Positions 1 to 8,284 of a stretch of DNA of 64,000 nucleotides are shown in pieces. The DNA is from Streptomyces indicus (GTDB lineage Bacteria > Actinomycetota > Actinomycetes > Streptomycetales > Streptomycetaceae). The notes below the pieces were generated by a model. The model was not told the DNA's origin, did not search any database, and saw only the letters and a program-made list of their open reading frames with translations. The translations under genes and the position numbers were made by a program. The stretch is taken from assembly GCF_900100315.1 (NCBI RefSeq), contig NZ_FNFF01000001.1, positions 1,116,001 to 1,180,000 of the forward strand, written 5' to 3'. The stretch's first letter is position 1. Each line of letters opens with the position of its first letter.

Positions 1-1291
1 CGGTCTGGCCGAGGATCACGGACTGGACCGCGTCCTGGACCAGCGGGTTGATCTCGGTGCCGTGCTCGGTGACGGGCAGCAGGAAGGTGCCGTCCTTGGA
101 AGCGGCGGCGTCGGTGAAGGCCGTCACGTCACGGCCCTGCGCCTTGTGGGCCGCGAGGGCTTCCTCCGTGCCCGCCTTCTGGGCGGGGAACACGACGGCG
201 TGCTTGCCCACGCTCTTCTGGCACTCCGGCGAGGCGAGGAACTTCACCCACTTCCAGGCCTCCTCCTTGTGCTCGGTGCCCGCCCAGATCGAGTCCGCGA
301 GCCCGTTGATGGAGGACTTGCGCCCCTCGGGACCGGCCGGCAGCGGGGCGAAGGCGAACTTCTCCTTCACCTTGGGGTCCGTGAACATGGAGATGGTCCA
401 GGAGCCGACGATGGTCATCGCGCCCTTGCCCGCGGTGATCAGCTCGGAGTTGGCCACGTCGGAGGACTTGTCGAAGCGCGGTGCGTAGCCCTTGTCGATC
501 AGGTGCTTGAACCAGTCGATGGTGGCGGCGAGCTTGGGGTCGTCGTAGTTGTAGTGGGTGCCCCAGGGGTTCTTGTCGAGGTACTGGAAGCCTATGGAGG
601 CGGCGAGCGGGCCCCAGCCGTTCTGCCCGTGCCCGCCGTCGGCCCACTCGGGCAGGAAGCCGTAGGTCTTGACGTGCTTCTTGTCGAAGTCGGGGTCGAG
701 GCCGTTGCGGCCCTCGGCGTCGACGGTGGCCTTGGCGATCGCCTGCTCCAGGGTGCCGCCGTCCTGCGGGTTCCAGGTCAGGTCGGCGAGCTCCGCGGCG
801 GACACGCCCTGCTTCTCGAAGTGCGCGGTGTTGTAGACCAGGCCCATCGTGTCCCAGTCCTTCGGCAGCCCGTACCGCTTGCCGTCCTTCACCCAGGTGT
901 CGGCGAGGCCGGCCTGGAAGCCGCTGAGGTCCACCTTGTCGCGGTCGACCAGCGGCTGGACGTCGAGGAGCTGGCCGTTGGCGGCGAACTGCGGGTAGTA
1001 CGTGCTCTGGTTGGTCCACACGTCGGGCGCCTCGCCGGAGGCCAGCTGCGTGGTGAGGTTCTGCCAGTACTGGTCCCAGGCCGTCTGCGTGATCTTGACG
1101 GTGATGTCCGGGTTGGCCTTCTCGAAGGCGGTGGCGCACTCCTTGTACGCGGGCAGCTGCCGGTCGTCCCAGAGCCAGTAGTCGAGCGTGGTCTTTCCTC
1201 CGGCGCTGTCGGAACCTCCGCAGGAGACGAGACCGGCGGTGGCGGCCAGGCACAGCAGGGCTGCGCCCGCACGCCGGTTGATGGATCGCAT
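1..1291 (-). CDS. Extracellular solute-binding lipoprotein of a CUT1 sugar ABC importer, C-terminus cut by window edge
   Basis: Reading down from the ATG at 1291 gives an uninterrupted protein of at least 430 residues that runs off the window start, close to the usual family length. It opens with a basic, hydrophobic leader ending in the lipobox LVSC (Cys24), so it should be a lipid-anchored binding protein. The mature part (DYWLWDDRQLPAYKECATAF, then GEAPDVWTNQ and RYGLPKDWDTMGLVYNTAHF) is typical of family-1 extracellular binding proteins for oligosaccharides. GAGAGG lies about 8 bases before the start. It is the last gene of a permease-permease-binding protein operon; no ATPase is encoded here, so a shared MsiK-type ATPase is likely. 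The substrate is not readable from sequence; neighbouring genes suggest a galactose- or amino-sugar-type oligosaccharide. Confidence 0.93.
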   Translation of the reverse strand, partial: MRSINRRAGAALLCLAATAGLVSCGGSDSAGGKTTLDYWLWDDRQLPAYKECATAFEKANPDITVKITQTAWDQYWQNLTTQLASGEAPDVWTNQSTYYPQFAANGQLLDVQPLVDRDKVDLSGFQAGLADTWVKDGKRYGLPKDWDTMGLVYNTAHFEKQGVSAAELADLTWNPQDGGTLEQAIAKATVDAEGRNGLDPDFDKKHVKTYGFLPEWADGGHGQNGWGPLAASIGFQYLDKNPWGTHYNYDDPKLAATIDWFKHLIDKGYAPRFDKSSDVANSELITAGKGAMTIVGSWTISMFTDPKVKEKFAFAPLPAGPEGRKSSINGLADSIWAGTEHKEEAWKWVKFLASPECQKSVGKHAVVFPAQKAGTEEALAAHKAQGRDVTAFTDAAASKDGTFLLPVTEHGTEINPLVQDAVQSVILGQT

Positions 1292-1366
1292 GATGGCGAA
1301 CCTCTCTGATGGGTGGGTTACGGGAGGACGTGCGTGGTGCGGTGGGGGGGGGAGGAACCTGCCGGG

Positions 1367-2329
1367 CTACTTGATGCCGGTGAAGTTCAGGGACTCCACG
1401 AGGCGGCGGCCGACCAGGAGCAGGAGCAGCAGGACGGGCAGCACGGACAAGGTCGAACCCGCCATGAGGCCGGTCCAGTCGGGGTTGGTGTTGGGCGACT
1501 GCTGCTGGAAGATGCCGAGGGCCACGGTGAGCAGCCGGGTCTCCTCGTCGCGGCCGGTGAGCAGCGGCCAGAGGTAGTCCTTCCAGGCCCATACGGTCGT
1601 GGTCAGGCCGATGGTGATCAGCGGACCGCGGCTCATCGGCAGGACGACCCGCCAGAACACCCCCCAGGCGCCGACACCGTCGAGCACGGCGGCCTCCTCC
1701 ACCTCGCGCGGGATGGAGAGGAAGAACTGCCGCAGGAAGAACACGGCGAACGGGGTCATGAGGATGCTGGGCGCGACCATGCCGGCGAAGGTGCCGAGCC
1801 AGCCGAGGTTCTTCACGAGGACGAAGTTGGGCAGCAGCGTGAAGATCGGCGGCACCATCAGGGCGGCGATCAGGATGCCGAAGACGGCGTCGCGTCCGGG
1901 GAAGCGGAGCCGGGCGAACGCGTAGCCGGCCATCGCGCAGAACAGGGTCTGGAACGTGGCGATCAGCCCGCTGTAGACCACGGAGTTGAGCAGATAGCGC
2001 AGGAAGTCCACCTGGGCGCCGGACCCGCCGGCGGCCACGGCCTCCTCCTGGCTGGTCAGACCGAGCACCCGCAGGAAGTTGACCAGGGTGGGGTGGTCGG
2101 GGACGAGCCCGGCGGAGTCGGTGTAGAGGTCGCCCGCCGGGGTGAGGGCGGTGCGGACCATCCAGTAGAAGGGGAAGAGGGTGGCGGCGAGGGCGAGGAC
2201 GAGCACCGTCCAGGCGGCGATCCGGGCGGGCGAGATCCTCGTCGGGGTACGGCGCTTGGTGCGCAGGTCACTGCGGCCGATGGCGGGCGTCGTGGCGGCA
2301 GTCGTGGTGGCGGTCGTGGTGCGGCTCAT
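1367..2329 (-). CDS. Carbohydrate ABC transporter permease (MalG type)
   Basis: This 320-residue inner-membrane protein has a Thr/Ala-rich cytoplasmic N-terminus, a first membrane segment around residues 35-55, about six segments in all, and the ATPase-contacting EAA loop (EEAAVLDGVG) roughly two thirds along. It should be one half of the translocation pore of a CUT1 sugar importer. The start at 2329 was chosen because the longer in-frame extension is Arg/Pro-rich and overlaps the upstream permease, while MSRTTTATTT begins 14 bases after the upstream stop. It is followed by the binding-protein gene after 75 bases, which puts the binding protein last in the operon, an unusual order. Confidence 0.94.
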   Translation of the reverse strand: MSRTTTATTTAATTPAIGRSDLRTKRRTPTRISPARIAAWTVLVLALAATLFPFYWMVRTALTPAGDLYTDSAGLVPDHPTLVNFLRVLGLTSQEEAVAAGGSGAQVDFLRYLLNSVVYSGLIATFQTLFCAMAGYAFARLRFPGRDAVFGILIAALMVPPIFTLLPNFVLVKNLGWLGTFAGMVAPSILMTPFAVFFLRQFFLSIPREVEEAAVLDGVGAWGVFWRVVLPMSRGPLITIGLTTTVWAWKDYLWPLLTGRDEETRLLTVALGIFQQQSPNTNPDWTGLMAGSTLSVLPVLLLLLLVGRRLVESLNFTGIK

Positions 2330-2343
2330 GGTCGTCGTCCTCC

Positions 2344-3297
2344 TCAGGCCAGGTCCGAGCGGGAGGCGCGCAGCAGCCGCATCTGCACGGCGGTCAGCAC
2401 GCCGAGCAGCAGGGCGAGGACGACTGCGATGGCCGAGGCGTAGCCCATGTGGAACTGTGTGAAGGCCTGTTCGTAGATGTAGTAGTAGATGACCCGGGTG
2501 GCGCTCACCGGGCCGCCCTTCGTGGTCACGGCGATGGTGTCGAAGATCTGGAACGAGCCGATCAGCGAGACCACCAGGACCAGCGCGAGCACGGGCCGCA
2601 GGAGCGGCAGGGTGATCCGGCTGAACATCCGCCACTCGCCGGCGCCGTCCAGGGAGGCGCTCTCGTAGAGGTGCTGCGGCACCTGGAGCATTCCGGCGTA
2701 CAGGAGCAGGGCCGTGTAGCCCGTGTACGCCCAGGTGTTGACGAGGGCCACGGTCGGCATGGCGAGGGAAGGCGAGTTGAAGAAGCTGGTGGTCTCCATG
2801 CCGAGCGCGTCGAGCATGTGGTTGACGAAGCCGAGGTTGGCGTCGAGCAGCCAGAGCCACACCAGGCCGACGGTGACGTTCGGTACGAGCCACGGCACGA
2901 GCAGCAGCGCCCGCAGCGCCACCGACCGCGTCAGGCGGTGCATCAGCGTCGCGAGGATCAGGGCGAGCAGGATCTGCGAGCCGATGTTCAGGACCACGTA
3001 GTAGCCGGTGACCCGGAGCGCGTTCCAGAACTGCTCGTCCCCGATGAGCTGCTGGTAGTTCTCTGCGCCCGTGAAGTTCGGCGGCGCGAGCATGTTGTAG
3101 TCGGTGAGCGAGTAGTAGACGCCGCGGAGCGTCGGATACGCGTAGAACAGCGCGAAGCCCACCAGGACCGGGGCCAGGAACAACCAGGCCGCCTTGCGGT
3201 CGTCGCGCGGCCGTCGCGGCTTCTCCGGCCCCGCGGCCTCACCCGTGCGTATGCCGTTGCTCTTGTGCGGCGGCGCAACTGCCGTGTTGGCGCCCAT
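2344..3297 (-). CDS. Sugar ABC transporter permease (MalF/UgpA type)
   Basis: This 317-residue integral membrane protein begins MGANTAVAPP, has a short charged cytoplasmic head and then six hydrophobic segments starting at AAWLFLAPVL. The EAA motif (YESASLDGAGEW) near residue 215 marks the docking site for the ATPase. The ATG at 3297 has GGAGG about 8 bases upstream, which decides the start against longer basic extensions. It is the first gene of the importer operon, reads away from the secreted DUF4832 protein, and its promoter should lie in the 213-base gap to that gene. It pairs with the MalG-type permease downstream. Confidence 0.94.
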   Translation of the reverse strand: MGANTAVAPPHKSNGIRTGEAAGPEKPRRPRDDRKAAWLFLAPVLVGFALFYAYPTLRGVYYSLTDYNMLAPPNFTGAENYQQLIGDEQFWNALRVTGYYVVLNIGSQILLALILATLMHRLTRSVALRALLLVPWLVPNVTVGLVWLWLLDANLGFVNHMLDALGMETTSFFNSPSLAMPTVALVNTWAYTGYTALLLYAGMLQVPQHLYESASLDGAGEWRMFSRITLPLLRPVLALVLVVSLIGSFQIFDTIAVTTKGGPVSATRVIYYYIYEQAFTQFHMGYASAIAVVLALLLGVLTAVQMRLLRASRSDLA

Positions 3298-3332
3298 GGT
3301 TACGCCTCCGAAGAGAACTCGTGCCGCACCTC

Positions 3333-3395
3333 TTGTCAGTGTGGCGCCGTGCACACATATTGATGAGCAACAGCGAAAGTTTGTCAATGCTGGCG
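3333..3395. promoter_or_regulatory. Direct repeat with minus-strand -35-like boxes in the divergent promoter region
   Basis: Two similar segments, TTGTCAGTGTGGCGC (3333-3347) and TTGTCAATGCTGGCGC (3381-3396), sit 48 bp apart between the ABC operon and the secreted protein gene. Read on the minus strand each contains TGACAA, and the second contains TTGACA, a good -35 box pointing toward the ABC operon. CGAAAGTTTG at 3374-3383 lies just before the second copy. These could be promoter plus operator elements; the assignment is inferred only. Confidence 0.35.
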
Positions 3396-3510
3396 CATAA
3401 CCCTGTGAGACCGGGCCGAACATCCGGCTCGGCTCGGGGCTCTCGGGCCCGGTACGCACGGGCCGACGGAACCGACCTGCAACTCCCCCCGATTTCCTGG
3501 AGGTTGATCC

Positions 3511-5523
3511 ATGCGCATGTCCCTGCGCAGACGCGGCAGAGGACTGACGGCCGCCCTCGGCGCCGCGGCGGCGGCCCTGGCCCTCGTGGCGCTGCCCGCC
3601 GGCGCCCACGCCGCGGACCCCGAGGCACAGACCGCCCGCAAGAAGGCCGCCGTCGCGGCCGCGGGCGTCCCCGAGCGCCCGGCACCCGGCCCGAGCCCGG
3701 ACCCCTCACTGCCGGTCCACGCCCTGGCGCCGGGCCAGTCCCCCGTGGACAACCCGCTCAAGGGCTTCGCCCGCTTCTACCAGCCCGGCGGCGACCAGAA
3801 CGCGGGCTACCCGCACTCCCTGACCTGGGCGTACTTCGGGCTCTCCGAGGTCATGAACAACGCCTCGAACTGCGGGAGTTACGACTGGAGCGTGCTCGAC
3901 AGCGCCCTGGCGGAGATCGCCGAGGAGGGGCACCAGGCGGCCATCCGCTTCTACCTGGAGTATCCGGGCGGCACCGGCACCCACCCCGCCAACGCCATCC
4001 CGCCCTGCTTCGCCGGCAAGGTCGCCAACCGTGACAACGCGTACTGGGGCACGACCAGCCCCGACTACGACGACCCGGACCTGCTCGCCGGGCTCAAGAA
4101 CTTCATCGCCGCCTTCGGCGCGCGCTACGACGGCGATCCGCGCCTGGGCTACATCCACCTGGGTCTGATCGGCCTGTGGGGCGAGTGGCACACCTGGCCC
4201 TACGACACGGACACGGCGGGCGACTCGTATCCGAACTACATGCCGACCGACGCGCACGGCGCGGAGATCATGAACGCGTACAACACGGCGTTCAAGAAGA
4301 CCCGCCTCGAAGTGCGCTACCCGGAGTCGGCGGGCGGCGCCGCGAACAGCCTGCCCGCCATCGGCTACCACGACGACTCCTTCTGCTACCGCGAAGGCAG
4401 CCCGGCGGCCGGTGTGACGCTGCCGGTCTCGATGGGCGGCGCGCCCTGGGCGCAGTTGCAGAAGGCCGTCGAGCAGGGCGTGGAGAACAAGTGGATCACC
4501 GCGTCCATGGGCGGTGAGGTGCGCCCGGAGATCCAGAGCACCGCGTTCGCGAACTGGCCCGGCGGCTCGGGCAGCGTCGACGACATGAAGGCCTGCATCG
4601 AGCTGGAGCACACCACCTGGAAGATCAACGAACGCAGCGGCGAGTACGCGGCCGGCGATCCGAAGGTGGCCGAGGCGGTCCGGCTCATGGGCTACGACCT
4701 CAGCGTCAAGAATGCGTACTTCCACGGCAGCGCGCAGGGCAGCACCAAGGTGGGCGTGCAGCTCGCCAACAACGGCGTGGCGCCCTTCTACTACCCCTGG
4801 CAGGTCAGCCTCGGCCTCAAGGACAGTGCCGGGAACCTGGTGAAGACCTGGAACACCTCCTGGGACCTGCGCAAGGTCATGCCGCTCAAGATCCGCGCCT
4901 TCCCGGACTGGAACGTCGGATCCGACCCCACGTACCTGGACTTCGGCCGGCCGCACTACTTCGACACGACGGTCGACCTGTCCGCCGTGGCGGCCGGTGA
5001 CTACCAGTTGGTCATGAAGGCCAAGAATCCGCTGGAGGACATCAGTCCGAACGCGAAGAAGCTGCGCTTCGCCAACGCCGGGCAGGGCGCCGACGGCTGG
5101 CTCGACCTCGGTGACATGACGGTGGACGCGGGCCAGGGCTCGGATCCGAAGAGCTACGAGGCCGAAGCGGGCGGCAACACGCTCGCGGGCGGCGCGGTGG
5201 TCGCCGACTGCGGCGGCTGCTCCGGCGGCAAGAAGGTCGGATACCTCGGCAACGGCGGCACGCTCACCTTCAACGGAATCGACGGCGGCAGCGGCGGCAC
5301 CCGCACGGTGACCCTGCACTACGCCACCGGCACCGCGCGCACCGCCACCGTGCAGGCGAACAACGGCACGGCGCAGACCGTCCAGTTCGGTCCTACCGCC
5401 GACTGGTGGACCACCTCGACGGTCACGGTGCAGGTGAATCTCCAGGCGGGGACGGGTAATCGCGTCACGATCGCCAACCCCTCCGGCTGGGCTCCCGACA
5501 TCGACCGGATCACCGTGAGCTGA
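3511..5523 (+). CDS. Secreted DUF4874/DUF4832 glycoside-hydrolase-like protein with C-terminal carbohydrate-binding module
   Basis: The 670-residue product starts with an Arg-rich Sec leader ending near AHA (residue 34). Residues about 70-250 match DUF4874 in feel (DNPLKGFARFYQP, then a TIM-barrel-like stretch with LGLIGLWGEWHTW), and about 255-480 match DUF4832 (VRYPESAGG, GYHDDSFCY, MGGEVRPE). The last 125 residues, from YEAEAGG to APDIDRITVS, are a CBM6/CBM35-like beta-sandwich. The family is only partly characterised, so an extracellular glycan-degrading role is inferred from the barrel features, the binding module and the divergent sugar importer. CTGGAGG about 8 bases before ATG 3511 sets the start. 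A strong hairpin follows the stop. Confidence 0.85.
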   Translation: MRMSLRRRGRGLTAALGAAAAALALVALPAGAHAADPEAQTARKKAAVAAAGVPERPAPGPSPDPSLPVHALAPGQSPVDNPLKGFARFYQPGGDQNAGYPHSLTWAYFGLSEVMNNASNCGSYDWSVLDSALAEIAEEGHQAAIRFYLEYPGGTGTHPANAIPPCFAGKVANRDNAYWGTTSPDYDDPDLLAGLKNFIAAFGARYDGDPRLGYIHLGLIGLWGEWHTWPYDTDTAGDSYPNYMPTDAHGAEIMNAYNTAFKKTRLEVRYPESAGGAANSLPAIGYHDDSFCYREGSPAAGVTLPVSMGGAPWAQLQKAVEQGVENKWITASMGGEVRPEIQSTAFANWPGGSGSVDDMKACIELEHTTWKINERSGEYAAGDPKVAEAVRLMGYDLSVKNAYFHGSAQGSTKVGVQLANNGVAPFYYPWQVSLGLKDSAGNLVKTWNTSWDLRKVMPLKIRAFPDWNVGSDPTYLDFGRPHYFDTTVDLSAVAAGDYQLVMKAKNPLEDISPNAKKLRFANAGQGADGWLDLGDMTVDAGQGSDPKSYEAEAGGNTLAGGAVVADCGGCSGGKKVGYLGNGGTLTFNGIDGGSGGTRTVTLHYATGTARTATVQANNGTAQTVQFGPTADWWTTSTVTVQVNLQAGTGNRVTIANPSGWAPDIDRITVS

Positions 5524-5546
5524 CCCGGCGCGCACCGACCCCGAGG

Positions 5547-5586
5547 GTGAGCCGCCCCGGACCGCCACCGGCCCGGGGCGGCTCAC
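5547..5586 (+). terminator. Intrinsic terminator-type hairpin after the DUF4832 gene
   Basis: A perfect 14-bp stem, GTGAGCCGCCCCGG at 5547-5560 and its complement at 5573-5586, encloses a 12-base loop and begins 23 bases after the stop at 5523. There is no U-run, as is usual for Streptomyces terminators. Its right arm is the sequence that is repeated downstream as a 29-bp tandem array. Confidence 0.7.
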
Positions 5587-5682
5587 CCGCTCGATACCGG
5601 CCCAGGGCGGCTCACCCGTCCGCCACCGGCCCGGGGCGGCTCACCCGCCCGATACCGGCCCGGGCGGCTCGCCCGCCCGATC
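5567..5682. repeat. Four-copy 29-bp tandem repeat
   Basis: Units start at 5567, 5596, 5625 and 5654. Each begins ACCGGCCC, continues with the GGGCGGCTCACCCG block and ends in alternating CGAT or CGCC; the last unit is one base shorter in the G run. The array lies wholly between the DUF4832 and Gfo/Idh/MocA genes and reuses the right arm of the preceding terminator hairpin, so every copy could in principle pair with the single left arm. Confidence 0.9.
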
Positions 5683-5702
5683 CACCGAAAGGCACACCGC
5701 AC

Positions 5703-6911
5703 ATGCCCCACCCCTCCTCCGACCTGCGCCTCGGCGTCCTCGGCTTCGGACTGCGCGGCTCGATCGCCCGCCTCGCGCACCGGCCCGGCGAAGGGTCGCG
5801 CGTGGTCGCACTCGCGGACCACCTTCCGGCCGTACGGGCCGAGGCGGCCGCGGCGTTCCCCGGCGCGCGGATATCCGAGGACCACCGGAAGGTGCTCGAC
5901 GACCCGGAGGTCGAGGCCGTCCTCGTCCTGACCCCGGACCACACCCACGCCGACCTCGGCTGCGCGGCACTGCGCGCGGGCAGACCGGTCTTCGTGGAGA
6001 AGCCCCTGGACATCACCGTCGAACGCTGCGACGAGCTGCTCCGTACCGCCCGCGAGACCGGCACCCGCCTCTACGTCGGGCACAACATGCGGCACATGCC
6101 CGTGATTCGCCTGATGCGCGAGGTGATCGCGCGCGGCGAAATCGGACGGGTCAGGTCGGTGTGGGTACGGCACTTCGTCGGGTACGGCGGCGACTGGTAC
6201 TTCAAGGACTGGCATGCCGAACGCCGGTACACAGGCGGCCTGTTGCTCCAGAAGGCCGCCCACGACCTCGACGTGCTGCACTGGCTCGCGGGCGGTTACG
6301 CGCGGCAGGTGCAGGCGCTCGGCGACCTCATGGTGTACGGGGACAATCCGCACCGGCGCGCACCGGGCGAGCCCAAGCGGGACGACTGGAACACCGCGGA
6401 CGCCGAATCCGCCGACGAGGACCACTGGCCCCCGCACACCCAGCGCGGCCTGAACCCGGTCATCGATGTGGAGGACGTGTCCCTGGTCAACCTGCGCCTG
6501 GACAACGGGGTGCTGGCCGCGTACCAGCAGTGCCACTTCACGCCCGACTACTGGCGGAACTACACCGTCATCGGGGACGCGGGCCGGCTGGAGAACTTCG
6601 GGGACGGTCCGGGGGCGGTCGTGAAGGTGTGGAACGCGCGCCGGTCCGCGTACCGGGCCGAACCCGACGCCGCCTACCGGGTGCCGGACGCGGACGGTGA
6701 CCACGGGGGCGCCGATCCGCTGCTCGTCGACGAGTTCCTCCGGTTCGCGCGCGAGGGCGGCCCGACCGACACCTCGCCGGTCGCGGCACGGATGGCCGTG
6801 GCGGCGGGGGTACGGGCCACGGAGTCGCTGCGGGACGGGGGCATGCCGCGTGCGGTCCCGGACCTGGATCCGGAGCTTGTCGCGTACTTCGAGCGGGGGC
6901 AGAGCCTGTAG
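5703..6911 (+). CDS. Gfo/Idh/MocA-family NAD(P)-dependent oxidoreductase
   Basis: The 402-residue cytoplasmic protein opens with a Rossmann fold (LRLGVLGFGLRGSIARLA), followed by the family signature EKPLDITVERCDEL near residue 100, where the Lys of EKP is the usual catalytic residue. The C-terminal alpha/beta domain includes GGLLLQKAAHDLDVLHWLAG, which carries the conserved His/Asp region. These enzymes oxidise or reduce sugars and inositols at a hydroxyl or carbonyl. The start at 5703 is preferred because the in-frame extension would translate the 29-bp repeat array; GAAAGG lies upstream. Its location beside sugar importer and glycosidase genes suggests a role in catabolism of the imported sugar, with the substrate unknown. 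Confidence 0.92.
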   Translation: MPHPSSDLRLGVLGFGLRGSIARLAHRPGEGSRVVALADHLPAVRAEAAAAFPGARISEDHRKVLDDPEVEAVLVLTPDHTHADLGCAALRAGRPVFVEKPLDITVERCDELLRTARETGTRLYVGHNMRHMPVIRLMREVIARGEIGRVRSVWVRHFVGYGGDWYFKDWHAERRYTGGLLLQKAAHDLDVLHWLAGGYARQVQALGDLMVYGDNPHRRAPGEPKRDDWNTADAESADEDHWPPHTQRGLNPVIDVEDVSLVNLRLDNGVLAAYQQCHFTPDYWRNYTVIGDAGRLENFGDGPGAVVKVWNARRSAYRAEPDAAYRVPDADGDHGGADPLLVDEFLRFAREGGPTDTSPVAARMAVAAGVRATESLRDGGMPRAVPDLDPELVAYFERGQSL

Positions 6912-6920
6912 GCAGCATCG

Positions 6921-6955
6921 GCGGCGCCCTTCCCGCCGGACGGGAAGGGCGCCGC
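6921..6955. terminator. Bidirectional terminator between convergent genes
   Basis: A perfect 15-bp stem (6921-6935 with 6941-6955) closes a 5-base loop, CCGGA. It lies 10 bases after the oxidoreductase stop and 10 bases from the stop of the convergent GH4 gene, so it can serve both transcripts. Confidence 0.85.
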
Positions 6956-6964
6956 ACCGCTGCG

Positions 6965-8284
6965 TCAGGAACCCAGCAGCGCCCGCAACCCCGGCTGCAG
7001 CCGCTCCCCGTGCGCCCGCACCATCGCGTCGCACAGCTCCCAGATCCGCTCGACCGGCAGGGCCGCCGCGGTCGCCGGGTCCGTCATCGCGGCGTGCCGG
7101 ATGTGCCGGGGATCGTCGTCGAGGGCGGCGCGCACGACGAGGTCGTTGGCGCTCAGATACGTACGGTTCAGCGCGGTCAGTTGGGGAGGCAGTGAGCCGA
7201 TGCGCGTGGGCTGGAGGCCGGAGGCGTCGACCAGGCACGGGACTTCCACCACGCCGTGCGCGGGCAGGTTGTCGATCAGGCCGTGGTTCGGGACGTTGCC
7301 GTAGACGGTGCGCGGGGTGCCGGTGACGACGCTGTGGATGATCTGCGGCGCGTACTCCATCGTGCCCTCGACGGGCAGCGGCCGGCCGGTCGCGAGCGAC
7401 TCCCTCGTGCGGTGGTACGCGGCCACGTTCTCCTCGACGATGCCGAGATACGCGCCCACCGGCAGCCGCAGCCGCTCCACCTCGCTGTCGTGGCGCAGAT
7501 ACCAGGGCACGTACTCGCTGGAGTGCTCGCTCGTCTCGGTCGGGTAGGCGCCGAGCCTGCGGTACATGTCGACGCGGACGCGGCGGCGCAACTCCGGGTC
7601 GGCGGCGATGCGTTCGTCGAGTACGGGGTAGAGGTCGCGGCCCTCGTGCTCGAAGCGCAGGACCCACGCCTGGTGGTTGACGCCCGCGGCCCGGTAGGTG
7701 ATCTCCTCGTAGGGGACGTTCACCAGCTTCGCCAGGTCGTGCATGGTCCAGTACACCGAGTGGCACAGGCCCACGACCTTCGTGAGGCCGGTGGCGGCCG
7801 TGACGTACTGGACGTTCATCGCCATCGGATTGGTGTAGTTGAGCAGCCAGGCGTCCGGGCAGAGTTCCGCGATGTCCTCGCCGAGCTCCTTCAGGAACGG
7901 GAAGGTGCGCAGGGCGCGGAAGATGCCGCCGATGCCGAGGGTGTCGCCGATGGTCTGGCGCAGCCCGAAGCGGGCGGGCACGTCGAAGTCGGTGCGGGTG
8001 GCCTCGCCCATGCCGATCTGCACGATGTCGATGACGAAGTCCGCGTCCGCGAGGGCCGCGCGGCGCTCGGCGTGCGCGGTGACCGTCGCGCGGGCGCCGC
8101 GCTCGTGCGCGATGTACGCGGCGGCGGCCTGTGCGGTGGCGAGGCGCCCGGGGTCGATGTCGTGCAGGGCGATATGGGCGCCGGCGAGTTCGGGGAAGGC
8201 GAACAGGTCGGCGAGCAGGCCCTGGGTGAAGACGACGCTGCCGGCGCCGATGAAGGCGATCTTCGGGCGGGGTGCGTGGCTCAT
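6965..8284 (-). CDS. GH4 family glycosidase, alpha-galactosidase (MelA) type
   Basis: This 439-residue cytoplasmic enzyme has the GH4 plan: an N-terminal NAD-binding loop (FIGAGSVVFTQ, residues 11-21), NYTNP at 149-153, the metal-binding CHSV at 174-177 and GVNHQAW at 201-207. GH4 enzymes use NAD+ and a divalent metal to cleave glycosides by an oxidation-elimination route. The CHSV form is the one I associate with MelA-like alpha-galactosidases rather than the phospho-beta-glucosidases. Its ATG at 8284 overlaps the stop of the PfkB kinase gene in ATGA, so the two are translationally coupled. Imported alpha-galactosides would be opened here and the product passed to the kinase, SIS protein and aldolase nearby. 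Confidence 0.88.
   Translation of the reverse strand: MSHAPRPKIAFIGAGSVVFTQGLLADLFAFPELAGAHIALHDIDPGRLATAQAAAAYIAHERGARATVTAHAERRAALADADFVIDIVQIGMGEATRTDFDVPARFGLRQTIGDTLGIGGIFRALRTFPFLKELGEDIAELCPDAWLLNYTNPMAMNVQYVTAATGLTKVVGLCHSVYWTMHDLAKLVNVPYEEITYRAAGVNHQAWVLRFEHEGRDLYPVLDERIAADPELRRRVRVDMYRRLGAYPTETSEHSSEYVPWYLRHDSEVERLRLPVGAYLGIVEENVAAYHRTRESLATGRPLPVEGTMEYAPQIIHSVVTGTPRTVYGNVPNHGLIDNLPAHGVVEVPCLVDASGLQPTRIGSLPPQLTALNRTYLSANDLVVRAALDDDPRHIRHAAMTDPATAAALPVERIWELCDAMVRAHGERLQPGLRALLGS

Noticed and set aside
5567-5682. Possible CRISPR array (29-bp units)
   Set aside because: The units are contiguous with no unique spacers, and there are no cas genes.
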